Of a DNA stretch of 64,000 bases, positions 54,890-63,140 are shown piece by piece. The notes under the pieces are model-generated. The model made no database searches, was not told where the DNA came from, and was given only the letters and a program-made list of their open reading frames with translations. Each line of letters opens with the position of its first letter. Within the stretch, counting starts at the first letter, position 1. Position numbers and translations under genes: made by a program. This stretch comes from G963677485 sp964519405 (GTDB lineage Bacteria > Armatimonadota > HRBIN16), in NCBI GenBank assembly GCA_964519405.1, contig CAZFLA010000006.1, positions 1 to 64,000 of the forward strand. The letters run 5' to 3'.

Positions 54890-56116
54890 CTATAGTTTCT
54901 CCAGTTTCCAGTTCCATGTTCTATTCGCAGTGGCGTTTAGGCGGGTATTTTCCATCAAGGCAGTAATGTTATCCATCTGCATTTTGGCTGCAGCCGTCTG
55001 ATCGGCAGTCAACACGGTTTCAGGCATCTGATCTCTTGATATACGCCAGTTACTCAGGTAGAAATCCTCCTGCGCTTTCGAAATTGCGTTCACCGACCGC
55101 CCCATCTGCATCCACGGGCCGTCATATACTGCCAGGTTCACCCCTGCAGCCAAGGACTCGCTGGAAAAAGTGCCGATGACAGTGTCCTGAACCGTCAATT
55201 TCCAGCTGCCCTTCGACAGACCTGAGACCGTAAACATATACCTGTTGAGCTCATTTGAAATGTCGATGTATTTACGGATATTCGCTGTATCGCCATCAAA
55301 CCAAGTCGGCAGCGCATCATCAGTCCTTGTAAAGCTGAGCATGCGTTCAGATATCCGTAAATTGGTTAGCCTGCATTTCTCAGCCTGGAACTGCTTGCTG
55401 CCAGCGTCTACAGTCAGCGATGCTGGCTGCTCAATCGCTCCCAGTGCCCTCAACACAGCCAATGCGACCAACGAATGCCCCGCATTGTTAGGATGGACCC
55501 CATCGAGGAATATGGTAAACCACTGGTCATCAGCCTTAGCCCGAGTTTGCACATCCATCATCAGCGCGTGAAGGTCGTATGCCGGGATCTTCTGCTCTCG
55601 GGCAAGAGCCAGTGCACCGTCTCTGAACATACTAAGTGCCTCGTTCATGAAGGGCTTAAAACTCGCCACGGTAACATCATCCACCACAGTCGGCGTTAAC
55701 AGAACCACCTGAATGTGAGCTTTCTTCAATGTCTCAATCATCGTCTTCAAGCTGTTAATATAGTCGTCAAACGCCTCCTGTGTAAAGGGCTTATACCCAA
55801 CATCGTTGGCACCGAAACAAATGGTCACCACATCGGGTTTCAGGCTCAACACATCACGGTCGATACGACCCACCGCCCATGAAGCCTGATCGCCGCCTAT
55901 GCCCACATTGCGAAAACTAAATCGACTACCGGGATATCGCAATGTAAAGTAGTTCATGACATAACGGGTATATATACGCTGCTGGGTGATGCTGTCACCT
56001 AGAAACACCAGCCTTTGACCAGGTTTCAAGAGCGGTGCAGCTGCCAAACTCATAGAGAACAGAGCCACCATGAGCGTTAATAAATAGACAAACGAAGACT
56101 TTCGGACTATGGCCAT
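54890..56116 (-). CDS. Secreted SGNH/GDSL hydrolase
   Basis: Protein of 408 residues from ATG 56116, with AAGGAG 6 bases upstream, preferred over an ATG 15 bases earlier. Signal peptide (SSFVYLLTLMVALFSMSLAA). Catalytic blocks intact: GDSITQQ (nucleophile Ser), IGGDQAS (block II Gly), CFGANDVG (block III Asn), and DGVHPNNAGH (Asp-x-x-His). C-terminal part adds an all-beta module (GSWKLTVQDTVIG). Such enzymes deacylate glycans, lipids or carbohydrate esters. It directly precedes a degenerate paralogue, with the stop and next start adjoining. Confidence 0.9.
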   Translation of the reverse strand: MAIVRKSSFVYLLTLMVALFSMSLAAAPLLKPGQRLVFLGDSITQQRIYTRYVMNYFTLRYPGSRFSFRNVGIGGDQASWAVGRIDRDVLSLKPDVVTICFGANDVGYKPFTQEAFDDYINSLKTMIETLKKAHIQVVLLTPTVVDDVTVASFKPFMNEALSMFRDGALALAREQKIPAYDLHALMMDVQTRAKADDQWFTIFLDGVHPNNAGHSLVALAVLRALGAIEQPASLTVDAGSKQFQAEKCRLTNLRISERMLSFTRTDDALPTWFDGDTANIRKYIDISNELNRYMFTVSGLSKGSWKLTVQDTVIGTFSSESLAAGVNLAVYDGPWMQMGRSVNAISKAQEDFYLSNWRISRDQMPETVLTADQTAAAKMQMDNITALMENTRLNATANRTWNWKLEKL

Positions 56117-56239
56117 CGAAAACTCCTTCATATGACATCATCGCGGATCAATAGCGAGTGCCAGATACATACGCTGAATATTCGCTTATGGCTCATCATA
56201 CTATCTTCGACTAAGGTCATTTAACCATAACGCAAGCAT

Positions 56240-56866
56240 CTACCAAGATCGTGCACCCGTGCTTTCACAGTATTTGATTAACTCGTTCGCACAGTATTCT
56301 AAACAATAAGTGATGATGTGGTATTTCAGCTTGCTCGCATCTGACATCCAACAGAAATCCCATTGCGAATACAGCGGATATCTGGTCAACACAGTGTCAT
56401 CGCATATCTCTGTGACAGGGTAACGGAAGACAACCGGTGACACCATCTGCGAAAGGACTTCCACAGGAATAGACTTAAGCAGGTGTTTACTGGCATCATG
56501 AACTCTACGACGCATATTACCACTGTAAATATCCCGGTCGTCGTAAACATAGAAGTCTTCTTGAAACGAACTAACGTCAATTATCCGAGAGCAGTTCATT
56601 ATTTGCTGTGCACCGGCATAGGTCAATTGTAGGTCAGTATTGTCATAGTCGTCTTGCATACACCACTGTGTATCGATATGCGTCATCTCCATCAAACCCT
56701 CACCGGATTTTAAATGAGCTTGATGACCTGCATATACATAGTAGTGGTCGTGATCTTCACCCGGAATTCTGATTGCGGCTCCTGGCATCAGTCTCAGTAA
56801 GAAAACTGCCGGTACACTACGGACAAAATCACACAGTGCTATATAACATAATGTTGAGTTATCCAT
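56240..56866 (-). CDS. Unknown protein, second gene of a pair
   Basis: Protein of 208 residues, not recognised. Rich in Asp, Tyr, Cys and His, with DHDHYYVYAGHQAHL and YDDRDIYSGNMRRRVHD. No signal peptide; the first 35 residues are somewhat hydrophobic but not a clear leader. Its start overlaps the end of the next upstream gene by 8 bases. AT-rich relative to neighbours. No function proposed. Confidence 0.5.
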   Translation of the reverse strand: MDNSTLCYIALCDFVRSVPAVFLLRLMPGAAIRIPGEDHDHYYVYAGHQAHLKSGEGLMEMTHIDTQWCMQDDYDNTDLQLTYAGAQQIMNCSRIIDVSSFQEDFYVYDDRDIYSGNMRRRVHDASKHLLKSIPVEVLSQMVSPVVFRYPVTEICDDTVLTRYPLYSQWDFCWMSDASKLKYHIITYCLEYCANELIKYCESTGARSW

Positions 56867-57515
56867 TCATGCCATCCCTCTCAGCAGCTCCACACACCCT
56901 ATTAATAGTAACCATTGTAGTCATACCATTTAAGATCGGCACATCAGGATGATATGAATTGTCAAGTGAAAATGTATAAACTCGAAGTGTTCGGCAGTCG
57001 TCTTTATCAGACAACACTGACCATTGAGAATGGATGCTTGCTGACGCATCAGCATAACAGAACCCAACCATATGATCTGCCATCAACCCAAGTTGAAAAC
57101 TTAAGGGCATCTGACATAACAGAGCAGACGATTGTGAGTGGACTTCATTCAAGTCGCTGGCGGCTACCTTGCTTTTTCCACCAAGTGGACTGCACTCTAA
57201 GCAATGGCAGTTAAGCTTCGAACAGGGCACATCAAGTATACGATGTATGGTGTGTTCGTCAAAATACTCATCATCAATGAGTTTGTCACGGTGAATATTG
57301 ATTAGCACATCAACCCTACGATATGACACACCATTATTGAGTGTATTGATTTCATCGCGCATAAAGTCAACAAATACATCAATGCATAACCCATCGGTAA
57401 TGCCTGCCTGGCTTATTTTCACACCCCATTGATCCAGCACATGAACCCAAAATGCTTCAGGATAGCAGCACATTTCTTGCAGACTAGATTTTATAAAGCC
57501 GAACAAGCTCATCAT
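56859..57515 (-). CDS. Unknown protein, first gene of a pair
   Basis: Protein of 218 residues, not recognised. Cys-rich (CSKLNCHCLECSP is a possible metal-binding cluster), with acidic segments and no signal peptide. The start at 57515 (ATG ATG) is preceded by GGAGTACGT, a passable ribosome binding site. The stop overlaps the following gene by 8 bases, so the two are probably translated together. AT-rich composition unlike recF and hppA nearby suggests an acquired pair. Confidence 0.5.
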   Translation of the reverse strand: MMSLFGFIKSSLQEMCCYPEAFWVHVLDQWGVKISQAGITDGLCIDVFVDFMRDEINTLNNGVSYRRVDVLINIHRDKLIDDEYFDEHTIHRILDVPCSKLNCHCLECSPLGGKSKVAASDLNEVHSQSSALLCQMPLSFQLGLMADHMVGFCYADASASIHSQWSVLSDKDDCRTLRVYTFSLDNSYHPDVPILNGMTTMVTINRVCGAAERDGMNG

Positions 57516-57661
57516 ACGTACTCCAAGGCGGAAGGTATTTCGCCGTTAACGAACGCTAGTATATTAACATCCAGATGAGGTCAATACTATATATTTACTA
57601 TCCTAACGATCAGAACTCAGCATTTTCGTGTGCATATGCTCATCACTTTGTCGGGTGAGGG

Positions 57662-57667
57662 TATAAT
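57662..57667 (+). promoter_or_regulatory. Candidate -10 box
   Basis: TATAAT 38 bases before the start of the 140-residue gene, with AGGAGG closer to the ATG. No clear -35. Confidence 0.4.
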
Positions 57668-57699
57668 CAAGCCACAGATCGCTTCTAGGAGGTTAGGCC

Positions 57700-58122
57700 A
57701 TGAAGCTGCGAGAGTTCGTCACCGAAAAGCGGACATCCATCATGGAAGCATTGAAGAACCACCAAAAACCAGAAGGACGTGTTTTGTCAGATCGCTTTGA
57801 TGATGCCATGCAGTTACCAGTCATCCAATTTGGAGCAACACGGTATACGCCTCACAGTGTGATACTGGAATTCAACTTCCGTTCAAACTCGGATGACACC
57901 ACGATCATCGTGCCGATCGCAGTCACCACTCCCGAGTTGGTGGTGTTCATGCCTGTACCGCAGTGGGTTCATGTTAACATATGGCAAGGAGAGGTGAGGG
58001 GGAGTTTCCGGTTTGCATCAGAAGCGCATGAGCTCATCGCCAGCTTTTCCGAAGAGGCATTCAGCAACGGCACATCGGCATTTGAGACACAAGGTGCGTA
58101 CCCATATCAACGCGAAAGCTGA
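57700..58122 (+). CDS. Unknown small protein next to candidate origin
   Basis: Protein of 140 residues, not recognised. Starts MKLREFVTEKRTSIME with AGGAGGTTAGGCC upstream. Mixed alpha/beta, no signal peptide or membrane segment, with a beta-rich middle (DTTIIVPIAVTTPELVVFMP). It lies immediately upstream of the DnaA-box-rich region. In many bacteria the gene at this position would be dnaA or dnaN; this protein shows neither an AAA+ motif nor beta-clamp features. Confidence 0.6.
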   Translation: MKLREFVTEKRTSIMEALKNHQKPEGRVLSDRFDDAMQLPVIQFGATRYTPHSVILEFNFRSNSDDTTIIVPIAVTTPELVVFMPVPQWVHVNIWQGEVRGSFRFASEAHELIASFSEEAFSNGTSAFETQGAYPYQRES

Positions 58123-58553
58123 TGAGTTATGAGGCTAGTTGTTCACAATGAGCGGGGGATAACCTGTGGATATCCAGGGATAACTGGTGCATATTTATAG
58201 GTTATCCACCCCACGAAATTGAACTCTATACGAAAAATGGCAGCCATTGTGGATTGAGTGAATAACCTCTATTAGCGAAAAACTGTGTATTGTGCATAAA
58301 ACAACGTAGTATAAACACCTCATAGTCGTTCCATATATAGAAATTTTATGCTCTTGTATTTTGTATATATATACTTATTATGTGATTATTGTATTTTCCT
58401 GAATATTCATAAATTAGGGATGGTTTATTTATATGTGAGTTTTCCACAGTTTCCACACCATTACCAATAACAATAAAAATTTAATTTATATTAATAAAGA
58501 GATTACAATGATAATGATAATAATCGCGCATCGCCAAAACTGCTGAAGCCCAA
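58123..58553. other. Candidate chromosomal origin of replication (oriC)
   Basis: Gene-free 430 bases with DnaA-box-like sequences: TGTGCATAA (58291, reverse of TTATGCACA) and TTTTCCACA (58440) fit TTWTNCACA. Near matches are TGTGGATAT (58165), TTATCCACC (58202), GTTTCCACA (58449) and TGTGGATTG (58248). From 58465 an almost GC-free tract follows, ending in GATAATGATAATAAT (58509-58523) just before CGCGCATCGCC. This could be an unwinding element with a DnaA-trio-like run. It lies right upstream of recF. Confidence 0.6.
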
Positions 58554-59687
58554 ATGTATTTAGAAAACATCAAACTTTCAAACTTTAGAAATTATGACCA
58601 GCTTGAGTTTCATCCCTCTCCAGGGTTAAATATCTTGACTGGTGCCAACGCACAAGGTAAGACCAACTTATTAGAAGCCATCTACTATCTGGCGACTGCT
58701 CGAGCTTTACGCACAAGGAACGACAGCGAGTTAGTTAAGTCTGAAAAAGCGACGATGTGTGTTCAAGCATCTGTGCAGAGGTTAGAGTCAGTTCCTGTAG
58801 ACATCCAGATATCCTATGCCATAGAGGCGCTGATTAGTGGTCGGCATAAGCAGGCATTGATTGACACGAAACCTGTAGACTTAGTTGATGTGCTTGGCAA
58901 GCTGAATGTGGTGGTGTTTAGCAGTTTGGATCTTGATATTGTCCGTGGCGAGCCATCTGGCCGAAGGCTCTATCTTGATACATCCATAGGCATGATCAGC
59001 AGCCGATATGCACACAACCTCCAACGATACCGCAAGGTGTTGGAGCAGCGTAACCGCATTTTGAAGGTATCCAAAGAACAGGGCGGCAACATGAGTGCTG
59101 ATCATAATGATAGCTTTGAGATACTCACGCAGCAGCTTGTGTCATATGGCGCCGAAATAGTGCATTCACGCGTGCACTTCATCAACCAACTGCTGCCATA
59201 TGCCCAAGAAGCGCACAGCATGTTATCATGCGGCACGGAACAGCTTTCGATATCCTACATGTGTCCGTATGAGCCTTATACAAAGCTTGGTGATATCAAG
59301 CTAAGTTATTCCGCTGAGCTGAAAAATGTCTATACCGATGAACTGCGCCGAGGCACAACATGTGCTGGTCCGCATCGTGATGATCTGCTGATATCGGTGA
59401 ACGGCATGGATGTTCGGCACTTCGGCAGCCAAGGTCAGCAGCGCACCGCAACATTGGCCCTTAAAATGGCCGAATACCAGTTGGTAACCAAATTAAAGAA
59501 CGAAGCGCCGGTTCTTCTGCTAGATGATGTGTTTAGCGACCTTGATGAAACACGGCGTACGCGTCTGCTGCAGATGAACCTAGAAGGTTCGCAGTGTATA
59601 CTGACGTGTACAGAGGTGGATTCTTTGCCGACCGAGCTTCTAAATAAATCCAAGGTATATTACGTGCAAGCTGGAACCCTACGATGA
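58554..59687 (+). CDS. recF: DNA replication and repair protein RecF
   Basis: Protein of 377 residues, an SMC-like ATPase that helps load RecA at gapped DNA and stalled forks. Seen: MYLENIKLSNFRNYDQLEF, Walker A GANAQGKTNLLEAIYYLATA, the LSCGTEQL/TTCAGPHRDDLLIS region, signature-like FGSQGQQRTATLALKMAE, and Walker B LLLDDVFSDLDE. Full length. Its stop overlaps the start of the DciA-like gene by 4 bases. Here it directly follows the origin-like region, without dnaA or dnaN. Confidence 0.97.
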   Translation: MYLENIKLSNFRNYDQLEFHPSPGLNILTGANAQGKTNLLEAIYYLATARALRTRNDSELVKSEKATMCVQASVQRLESVPVDIQISYAIEALISGRHKQALIDTKPVDLVDVLGKLNVVVFSSLDLDIVRGEPSGRRLYLDTSIGMISSRYAHNLQRYRKVLEQRNRILKVSKEQGGNMSADHNDSFEILTQQLVSYGAEIVHSRVHFINQLLPYAQEAHSMLSCGTEQLSISYMCPYEPYTKLGDIKLSYSAELKNVYTDELRRGTTCAGPHRDDLLISVNGMDVRHFGSQGQQRTATLALKMAEYQLVTKLKNEAPVLLLDDVFSDLDETRRTRLLQMNLEGSQCILTCTEVDSLPTELLNKSKVYYVQAGTLR

Positions 59688-60268
59688 AGCCACAAAATAT
59701 GAAGCAGTTCCGCGAATTGCTGGATAACGACACCGATCCCTTTGGGCTGAGGATATCGCTTAAGGCGAACTCGGTGCTGCGGCAGTGGAATGAGTTATTT
59801 GGTGATGTCATCGGGCAAAATAGCTGGCCGGAGCTTTTTCGCGAAGGACGCCTTACAGTAGCAACCACCAGCAGTGTGTGGCTGCAGGAACTGAGTTTTC
59901 AAAAAGAGATGATCCTGCAGAAGCTGAATGAGACCGCTAATGAACAGCTATTTAACGAGGTTATCTTAAAAACCCGAAGCCGTCGTCCTAAACCCAAACA
60001 GCCTGTACGGTATGATCTTCCTCCTGCGATCGCGCGGCTAAAGATTGTAGATATTGATGACCGCATGCGTTTGAGAATTGAACGCCAGACTGCTTCAGAG
60101 CAAAACATGGAAAAGCGAGCCTTCTTAATGGAGCGTTTGGAGCTGTTTGCCAAGCTTCAGCTTCAACGCAAAAAAGCCGGATGGACCAAGTGCCCTAAGT
60201 GCGGCTGCTACCACATCGGTGCCGAAGCCATCTGTTCGGATTGCCGAAACCGCGAGCCATCATCTTAA
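59684..60268 (+). CDS. DciA-like protein (DUF721) with C-terminal zinc ribbon
   Basis: Protein of 194 residues. The N-terminal half (WNELFGDVIGQNSWPELFRE, RLTVATTSSVWLQELSFQKE) matches the DUF721 fold of DciA, a replicative helicase loader or cofactor in bacteria lacking DnaC. A basic middle region follows, and the C-terminus carries four cysteines (CPKCGCYH...CSDC), probably a zinc ribbon not seen in short DciA proteins. Translationally coupled to recF (4-base overlap). gyrB, the usual next gene, is missing. Confidence 0.82.
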   Translation: MKPQNMKQFRELLDNDTDPFGLRISLKANSVLRQWNELFGDVIGQNSWPELFREGRLTVATTSSVWLQELSFQKEMILQKLNETANEQLFNEVILKTRSRRPKPKQPVRYDLPPAIARLKIVDIDDRMRLRIERQTASEQNMEKRAFLMERLELFAKLQLQRKKAGWTKCPKCGCYHIGAEAICSDCRNREPSS

Positions 60269-60469
60269 CCCTTCAGATAGGGATTAATGTGTTGAATCGG
60301 GTTGTTATTTGACCATGATTTATCGATACATTTCGCACTATATATTGGCTGAAAACGGGCATTCACGCGGCAATCAGTAAGCCTTTATCCGTAATAATGT
60401 ATCTATTATTTTTATGTCATCAAAATCGCATTTTTACGAACGAATCGGCCATGGAATCGCTGTTGTAAT

Positions 60470-60499
60470 TTGAGATTTCTGGCGCAGGTTGCGTATAAT
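60470..60499 (+). promoter_or_regulatory. Strong candidate promoter of hppA
   Basis: TTGAGA (60470-60475), 18-base spacer, TATAAT (60494-60499), about 140 bases before the start. The leader holds a small AGCAATA/TATTGCT hairpin and nothing else. The rest of 60269-60469 is empty. Confidence 0.65.
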
Positions 60500-60636
60500 C
60501 AACATAAACAGGTAGAATCACAAGTTTTATGCCACGAGCAGCAATAGTGCAGGCAATAGACTGTTATTGCTAGATCTGGTTCTACGCTATTGAACACAAA
60601 TCCGCTTTACCTAGTTCGAGGAGGACTTACCGCATT

Positions 60637-62997
60637 ATGAATGCGTACAACCGAGTACGGTCAGCGATGCGTACTTTACCGGTGTTGGCGTTAGCTGCTT
60701 TAGGCAGTGCTGCCCATGCTGGTGAGAGCGACATCAAGCTGCCGACGTTCGGACCACAGGAATGGACGCTATTATGGGTTGTTTTGGCCGCAGCGTTCGT
60801 ATCCTTAGCTTTTGGTATGTGGTTACGCGTGACCACACTTAAGAAGAAACCTGGCACGGCTTCCATGGTAGAAGTATCCGATGCTGTGCGATCAGGTGCC
60901 TATGCATATTTACGACAACAGATTAAGATGATGGCTCCGTTCATCATCATCATTGCCGTATGCTTAATTCTAATGTACAAACCTGTATATACCGACCCAA
61001 TGTTATATTGTGGTGTTGGCATCGCGTTTGTTGTTGGAGTTATCTTCAGCTATTTGGCTGGTGTTGTTGGTATGGATATGGCTGTTAAAGCCAACGTACG
61101 AACAGCCAATCAAGCAATTAAAAGTTTCAAGGGCGCTCTGGAGACCGCTTTCCAGGCTGGCGCAGTATCCGGTATGTTTACCGTTGGTATGGGCCTTTTT
61201 GGAGCCATCGTTATCTTCATGATCTTCAAACAAGATGCTATGAAGGTGCTAGTTGGTTTCGGATTTGGCGGAAGCTTAGCTGCTCTCTTCATGCGTGTTG
61301 GTGGTGGTATTTTCACCAAAGCTGCTGACGTTGGTGCAGACCTCGTTGGTAAAGTGGAATCCGGCATCCCTGAAGACGACCCCCGAAACCCGGCTACCAT
61401 CGCTGACAACGTTGGAGACAACGTGGGTGACTGCGCTGGTATGGCTGCTGACGTGTTCGAGAGCTACGAAGTAACCCTCGTTGCAGCTATCATTCTTGGT
61501 GCTGCTTGCGCCGGCTTATTTGGTCCTGAATCCAATGGCGTTCTAAAACTCATTATCTACACCTTGCTTGTTCGTGTGGTTGGTGTTGTGGCTTCCATCG
61601 TTGGTATTCTTGCCGTTCGCGGTAGCGAAGACGACAAACAAGACCCAATGGTGCCAATCAACCGCGGATTCCTGCTTAGCTGGGTCATCGCATTCTTGGG
61701 CTTCGCAGTGGTTTCCTATGCTTACATGAACGACATTCAGCTTAAGAATGGTGTTACTGTTGAGTGGTGGAGATTCTTCCTAGCGAACAGTGCTGGTCTA
61801 TTATTGGCTGGTGTCATCGACAAACTGACGGAATACTTCACAAGTACCGAATGCAAGCCTGTTAAGGACATCGCAGCATCTAGCCAGACCGGCGCTGCCA
61901 CGATGATCATCTCCGGTTTTGCTGCTGGACTTGAGAGCTCTGTATGGAGTGTTCTCGCAATCTGCGGTGCTTTACTTCTGCCGTTGTTCATCTTCCCACC
62001 TGCACTATTCCTAGGTGCAAATCTTAGCTTCTATGGAATCGCATTGACTGGTCTTGGCTTGCTTAGCACCACCGGTTTCATTTTGGCTATGGATACCTTT
62101 GGACCTATCTCTGACAACGCTCAGGGTATTTTCGAGATGAGCGATGCTTCCGAGCAGAGCAAAGACGGCCGTGGTGCTCGCATCGTTGGCCGACTTGACG
62201 CTGTTGGGAACACCACCAAAGCTCTTACCAAGGGTTTTGCTATTGCAACCGCAGTTATCGCTGCTGTTTCCTTGTTCCACTCCTTCGTAGCTGACGCTCG
62301 ACTGGAACAGGGCAAGGCTCTTCCAGTTGACGTGCCGGAAATCTTTATCGGTCTGTTAATTGGTGGTGCTGCACCATTCCTATTTAGCTCCTTCACCATT
62401 CAGGCTGTTGGCCGAGCTGCAACCGAACTGATCCTTGAGGTTCGCCGCCAGTTCCGCGAGAAGCCAGGTATCATGACCTTCAAAGAGAAGCCTGACTACG
62501 CAGCTTGCGTGGCTATCGTTACCTCCGCTGCTCAGAAGGAACTGCTTGGCCCTGGTATCATCGCTATCAGCCTTCCGATCATCGTTGGTTTTGGTATGGG
62601 CTACGGTGATCCGATGAAGGGCGCTCAGGCACTTGGTGGTTACCTCGTTGGCGCTATCGTTGCTGGCCAGCTCATGGCTGTTGTTCTTAGCAACGCTGGT
62701 GGCGCATGGGATAACTCCAAGAAGTTGATTGAAGACGGCAACTACGGCGGCAAGGGTTCCGAGAACCACAAGGCTGCTGTTGTTTGCGATACTGTTGGTG
62801 ACCCATTCAAAGACACCGCTGGTCCTGCCCTTAACCCATTGATTAAGGTTATGAACCTGGTTGGTGTATTGATTGCTCCAATAGTTATCATGGAAATCGA
62901 CGTAACCTTCCGAACAACCATTGTTGCGATTGCTGTTGCAGCATTCGTGTTGGCTTGTTGGTGGAGTAAGCGAGACGGCAAGAGCTCCAAAGCTTAA
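60637..62997 (+). CDS. hppA: Membrane-bound proton-translocating pyrophosphatase
   Basis: Protein of 786 residues with about 16 membrane segments. It couples pyrophosphate hydrolysis to ion pumping. Signature: GADLVGKVESGIPEDDPRNP and ATIADNVGDNVGDCAGMAAD, and later TVGDPFKDTAGPALNPLIKV. The GNTTK sequence has Lys at about residue 528, the residue that in characterised enzymes marks K+-independent H+ pumps. The N-terminus carries an extra signal-peptide-like segment (TLPVLALAALGSAAHAG) before the first expected helix. AGGAGG lies 12 bases upstream. Ends with a strong terminator. Confidence 0.95.
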   Translation: MNAYNRVRSAMRTLPVLALAALGSAAHAGESDIKLPTFGPQEWTLLWVVLAAAFVSLAFGMWLRVTTLKKKPGTASMVEVSDAVRSGAYAYLRQQIKMMAPFIIIIAVCLILMYKPVYTDPMLYCGVGIAFVVGVIFSYLAGVVGMDMAVKANVRTANQAIKSFKGALETAFQAGAVSGMFTVGMGLFGAIVIFMIFKQDAMKVLVGFGFGGSLAALFMRVGGGIFTKAADVGADLVGKVESGIPEDDPRNPATIADNVGDNVGDCAGMAADVFESYEVTLVAAIILGAACAGLFGPESNGVLKLIIYTLLVRVVGVVASIVGILAVRGSEDDKQDPMVPINRGFLLSWVIAFLGFAVVSYAYMNDIQLKNGVTVEWWRFFLANSAGLLLAGVIDKLTEYFTSTECKPVKDIAASSQTGAATMIISGFAAGLESSVWSVLAICGALLLPLFIFPPALFLGANLSFYGIALTGLGLLSTTGFILAMDTFGPISDNAQGIFEMSDASEQSKDGRGARIVGRLDAVGNTTKALTKGFAIATAVIAAVSLFHSFVADARLEQGKALPVDVPEIFIGLLIGGAAPFLFSSFTIQAVGRAATELILEVRRQFREKPGIMTFKEKPDYAACVAIVTSAAQKELLGPGIIAISLPIIVGFGMGYGDPMKGAQALGGYLVGAIVAGQLMAVVLSNAGGAWDNSKKLIEDGNYGGKGSENHKAAVVCDTVGDPFKDTAGPALNPLIKVMNLVGVLIAPIVIMEIDVTFRTTIVAIAVAAFVLACWWSKRDGKSSKA

Positions 62998-63021
62998 GCC
63001 TTCCCGCCGTTATCTCCCTTC

Positions 63022-63049
63022 AGGGCGCCTTCGGGCGCCTTGTTTTTTT
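63022..63049 (+). terminator. Rho-independent terminator of hppA
   Basis: AGGGCGCC (63022-63029), TTCG tetraloop, GGCGCCTT (63034-63041): an 8-bp stem closed by the very stable C(UUCG)G loop, followed by GTTTTTTT. Confidence 0.95.
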
Positions 63050-63140
63050 ATACACGGATGTGTGTTCATTACGTTATAATAATGTAGAGTTGTGGAATTA
63101 ACTACAACATTTTGCTTGTTTCGTTGATAAGAAGGCTTAT

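Noticed and set aside
57700..58122. dnaN or dnaA remnant beside the origin
   Set aside because: 140-residue protein has no AAA+ or clamp motif and is too short.
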